Part shown: piece after piece, positions 62,353-64,000 of the stretch
Layout of the letters: every line of letters starts with the position of its first letter
How positions within the stretch are numbered: position 1 is the first letter of the stretch
Assembly: GCA_015057035.1 (NCBI GenBank)
Contig: SVFC01000001.1
Location: forward strand, 62,001 to 126,000
Origin: Lachnospiraceae bacterium
GTDB taxonomy: Bacteria; Bacillota; Clostridia; Lachnospirales; Lachnospiraceae
DNA length: 64,000 nt
Reading direction: 5' to 3'
Made by a program: the position numbers and the translations under genes
Notes under the pieces: model-generated
The model's database searches: none
Seen by the model: the letters and a program-made list of their open reading frames with translations, nothing else
What the model was told of the DNA's origin: nothing

Positions 62353-63624
62353 ATGCGCGGAGATAAGATTACCAAGAAAACCAAAGACGCAGTAAAGCGT
62401 TTTGATTTTGCAAAGAAACCACATACACCTGGATTTTTATATCCGGTGGCAAGAGACCTTGTGTGTAAGACCTTGTTAAATGGACGTGGTTATTCTCTGA
62501 AGAAAACCAATATGGAAGGCTTAGATGAACCATATCTTATGTTGGTTACACATTCTTCTACAGTCGACCTTATGTTGATGATGGTATGTACAGAGCCTTA
62601 CAGAGTAAACAACGTTATGACATTAGAAGGCTTTAATACATATACAGAACCATTAATGCGTCATTTGGGAGTATTAGGCACTCGTAAATTCGTTAGTGAT
62701 TTACATCTCATCAAGAACATTAAGTACTGTATCGAAAAATTGAAGAATCCATTTGTGCTTTTTCCAGAAGCGAGATATTCTCTGGATGGATGTACATCCT
62801 ATATGCCTGAATCCACTGGAAAATTAATCCGTATGCTTCGTGTGCCAGTAGTAGTTCTGAAGATTCATGGTAATTTTATTACCTATCCACAGTGGAATCG
62901 TATTGAGAAGAACACCTATGTAGAAGCAGAAATGGTACAAATTATTACCAAGGAAGAATCTAAGAAACTGTCTGTAGAAGAAATCAATGGTCGTATTGCA
63001 GAACATTTCGAATATGATGATTTCAAATGGCAGTTAGAGAATAAGATTAAGATAGATCATCCGGAACGAGCAAAAGGTTTGCATTGCCTGTTATATAAAT
63101 GTCCAGCTTGTGGCACAGAACATGAGACAGATTCTGCAGGAATCAAGCTTTGGTGCCGTCATTGTGGCAAGGAATGGGAGATGACCGAGTATGGTCAGAT
63201 GCAGGCGGTAGAAGGTGAGACAGAATTTAGCCATATTCCAGATTGGTCAAACTGGGAAAGAGAATGCGTTCGTAAAGAGATTGAAGACGGAACATATTAC
63301 TTCGAAGATGAGATTCGTTTAGAGACACTTCCAGGATGGACTAAGTTTTATCAGCAGGGAACTGGTAAGTTGATTCAGACACCAACAGAAACTCGTATTG
63401 AGTGTACTTACCATGGAGAACCATATACGCTGGTTCGTAGTGCAATGCATATGGAAAGTGTTCATATCGAATATGACTACCTTGGACGTGGTGACTGTGT
63501 GGACATTTCTATTCCAGATGAAAGCTTTTGGTGTTACCTTCTTAATAAGAGAGATGCCCTTACCAAGATATCCTTTGCAACAGAAGAAATGCATAAATTA
63601 GCAGTAGAAAAGAGTGGAAGTTAA
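62353..63624 (+). CDS. PlsC-type acyltransferase with a C-terminal zinc ribbon
   Basis: I start at ATG 62353, since the AGGA at 62344 fits it better than ATG 62341 has any site. Residues 30-240 form a lysophosphatidate-acyltransferase-like domain: HSSTVD (H67, D72, the HX4D catalytic motif) and FPEARYS (137-143). A zinc ribbon follows (C250, C253, C268, C271) and an about 150-residue C-terminal domain I do not recognise. Standard PlsC has neither. Substrate unknown. No membrane helix is obvious, which is also unusual. Confidence 0.82.
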   Translation: MRGDKITKKTKDAVKRFDFAKKPHTPGFLYPVARDLVCKTLLNGRGYSLKKTNMEGLDEPYLMLVTHSSTVDLMLMMVCTEPYRVNNVMTLEGFNTYTEPLMRHLGVLGTRKFVSDLHLIKNIKYCIEKLKNPFVLFPEARYSLDGCTSYMPESTGKLIRMLRVPVVVLKIHGNFITYPQWNRIEKNTYVEAEMVQIITKEESKKLSVEEINGRIAEHFEYDDFKWQLENKIKIDHPERAKGLHCLLYKCPACGTEHETDSAGIKLWCRHCGKEWEMTEYGQMQAVEGETEFSHIPDWSNWERECVRKEIEDGTYYFEDEIRLETLPGWTKFYQQGTGKLIQTPTETRIECTYHGEPYTLVRSAMHMESVHIEYDYLGRGDCVDISIPDESFWCYLLNKRDALTKISFATEEMHKLAVEKSGS

Positions 63625-63649
63625 ACCTAGGTTTAACTTCTATTTTTTC
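63617..63649 (+). terminator. Terminator after the acyltransferase gene
   Basis: GAAGTTAAACCT and AGGTTTAACTTC form a 24-bp perfect palindrome (63617-63640) that covers the stop codon; TATTTTTTCT follows. Confidence 0.8.
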
Positions 63650-63651
63650 TA

Positions 63652-63679
63652 TTTACTTCTATGGAAAATGTGGTAAAAT
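63652..63679 (+). promoter_or_regulatory. Possible promoter of the last gene
   Basis: TTTACT (63652-63657) and TAAAAT (63674-63679) are 16 bp apart, about 30 bp before the ATG. Confidence 0.35.
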
Positions 63680-63709
63680 AGTTATGATATTACACGTTGG
63701 AGGATGAGT

Positions 63710-64000
63710 ATGGCTACAAATGACGCAGATTTGCTGAATCAGCAGCGCCAGAGACGAAAACGAGTAAATCGAATTAAGAATGGGATTGTTTGGACGATTG
63801 CTATGTGGATGCTTTTTTCACTATTAGCAATTATTATTTTGTCAGTACAGGTTTTTCAGTTGAACGATCGACTTGGAAAACTGGAAACAGGCGGGGTAGT
63901 AGCAGGTCCGAATTCTTCTGAAACAGAGACCAATGGTAAAGGAAATGAATCGGAAGAGGATTCTGGTCTTCCTTCAGAAAGCGAAACTGGTTCAGAGAAT
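63710..64000 (+). CDS. Membrane-anchored protein, N-terminal part only (cut by window edge)
   Basis: ATG 63710 follows GGAGG at 6 bp; the frame stays open to the right edge (97 codons). It begins with a basic stretch (RQRRKRVNRIKNG), a membrane helix at about 25-48 (VWTIAMWMLFSLLAIIILSV) and then an acidic Ser/Glu/Gly tether (SSETETNGKGNESEEDSG). This is a signal-anchor plus linker as seen on surface enzymes such as polysaccharide deacetylases, but the functional domain is outside the window, so no function can be claimed. Confidence 0.75.
   Translation, partial: MATNDADLLNQQRQRRKRVNRIKNGIVWTIAMWMLFSLLAIIILSVQVFQLNDRLGKLETGGVVAGPNSSETETNGKGNESEEDSGLPSESETGSEN

Overview
The window is AT-rich, carries tightly packed Gram-positive-type operons with strong AGGAGG ribosome sites, and has CodY, DprA, a sigma-K-type factor and a Bacillus/Clostridium-style fla/che operon (FliY, CheC, CheD, FlhF, FlhG, SigD). 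This fits a motile, probably spore-forming anaerobic Firmicute of the Clostridia, most likely Lachnospiraceae; I cannot fix the genus from the sequence.

Layout. 1-16.5 kb is housekeeping: the end of an aryl-CoA ligase with its ACT-domain partner, gltX, a UvrD-type helicase, a minus-strand DUF1292/HD-GYP pair, a GH13-like protein that has lost its catalytic residues, a DUF5662 protein, an RluD-family pseudouridine synthase, a sigma-K-like factor without a pro-sequence, then yifB-dprA-topA-codY. codY has a near-consensus CodY box over its own promoter.

16.7-51 kb is one very long flagellar/chemotaxis cluster on the + strand, running flgBC-fliEFGHIJ-motE-like-fliK-flgD-(TIGR02530)-flgE, then a terminator and a fresh promoter, then motAB-fliLMY-cheY-fliOPQR-flhBAFG-(PilZ)-cheBAWCD-(small membrane protein)-fliA-(DUF342)-three small unknown or poorly known genes. 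It encodes the basal body, hook, export gate, stator, C-ring, chemotaxis kinase and adaptation enzymes, and the late sigma factor. No flagellin, cap, hook-filament junction, flgM or cheR gene is in the window. The main promoter is preceded by A-tracts spaced at about one helical turn.

51-53 kb is rpsB-tsf; the rpsB promoter -10 lies inside the loop of the terminator hairpin that ends the flagellar operon, and the leader has a duplicated GCCAGTTACT element. 53-62 kb is a five-gene oligopeptide-type ABC importer in which four subunits are enlarged: a lipoprotein of 831 aa, a permease with about 200 extra extracytoplasmic residues, an ATPase split by about 360 residues between its Q-loop and signature motif, and a second ATPase with about 50 charged residues inserted between Walker A and Q-loop. 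This is the most unusual system in the window. 62-64 kb holds a DUF3899-like membrane protein, a PlsC-type acyltransferase carrying a zinc ribbon, and the start of a membrane-anchored protein cut by the window edge.
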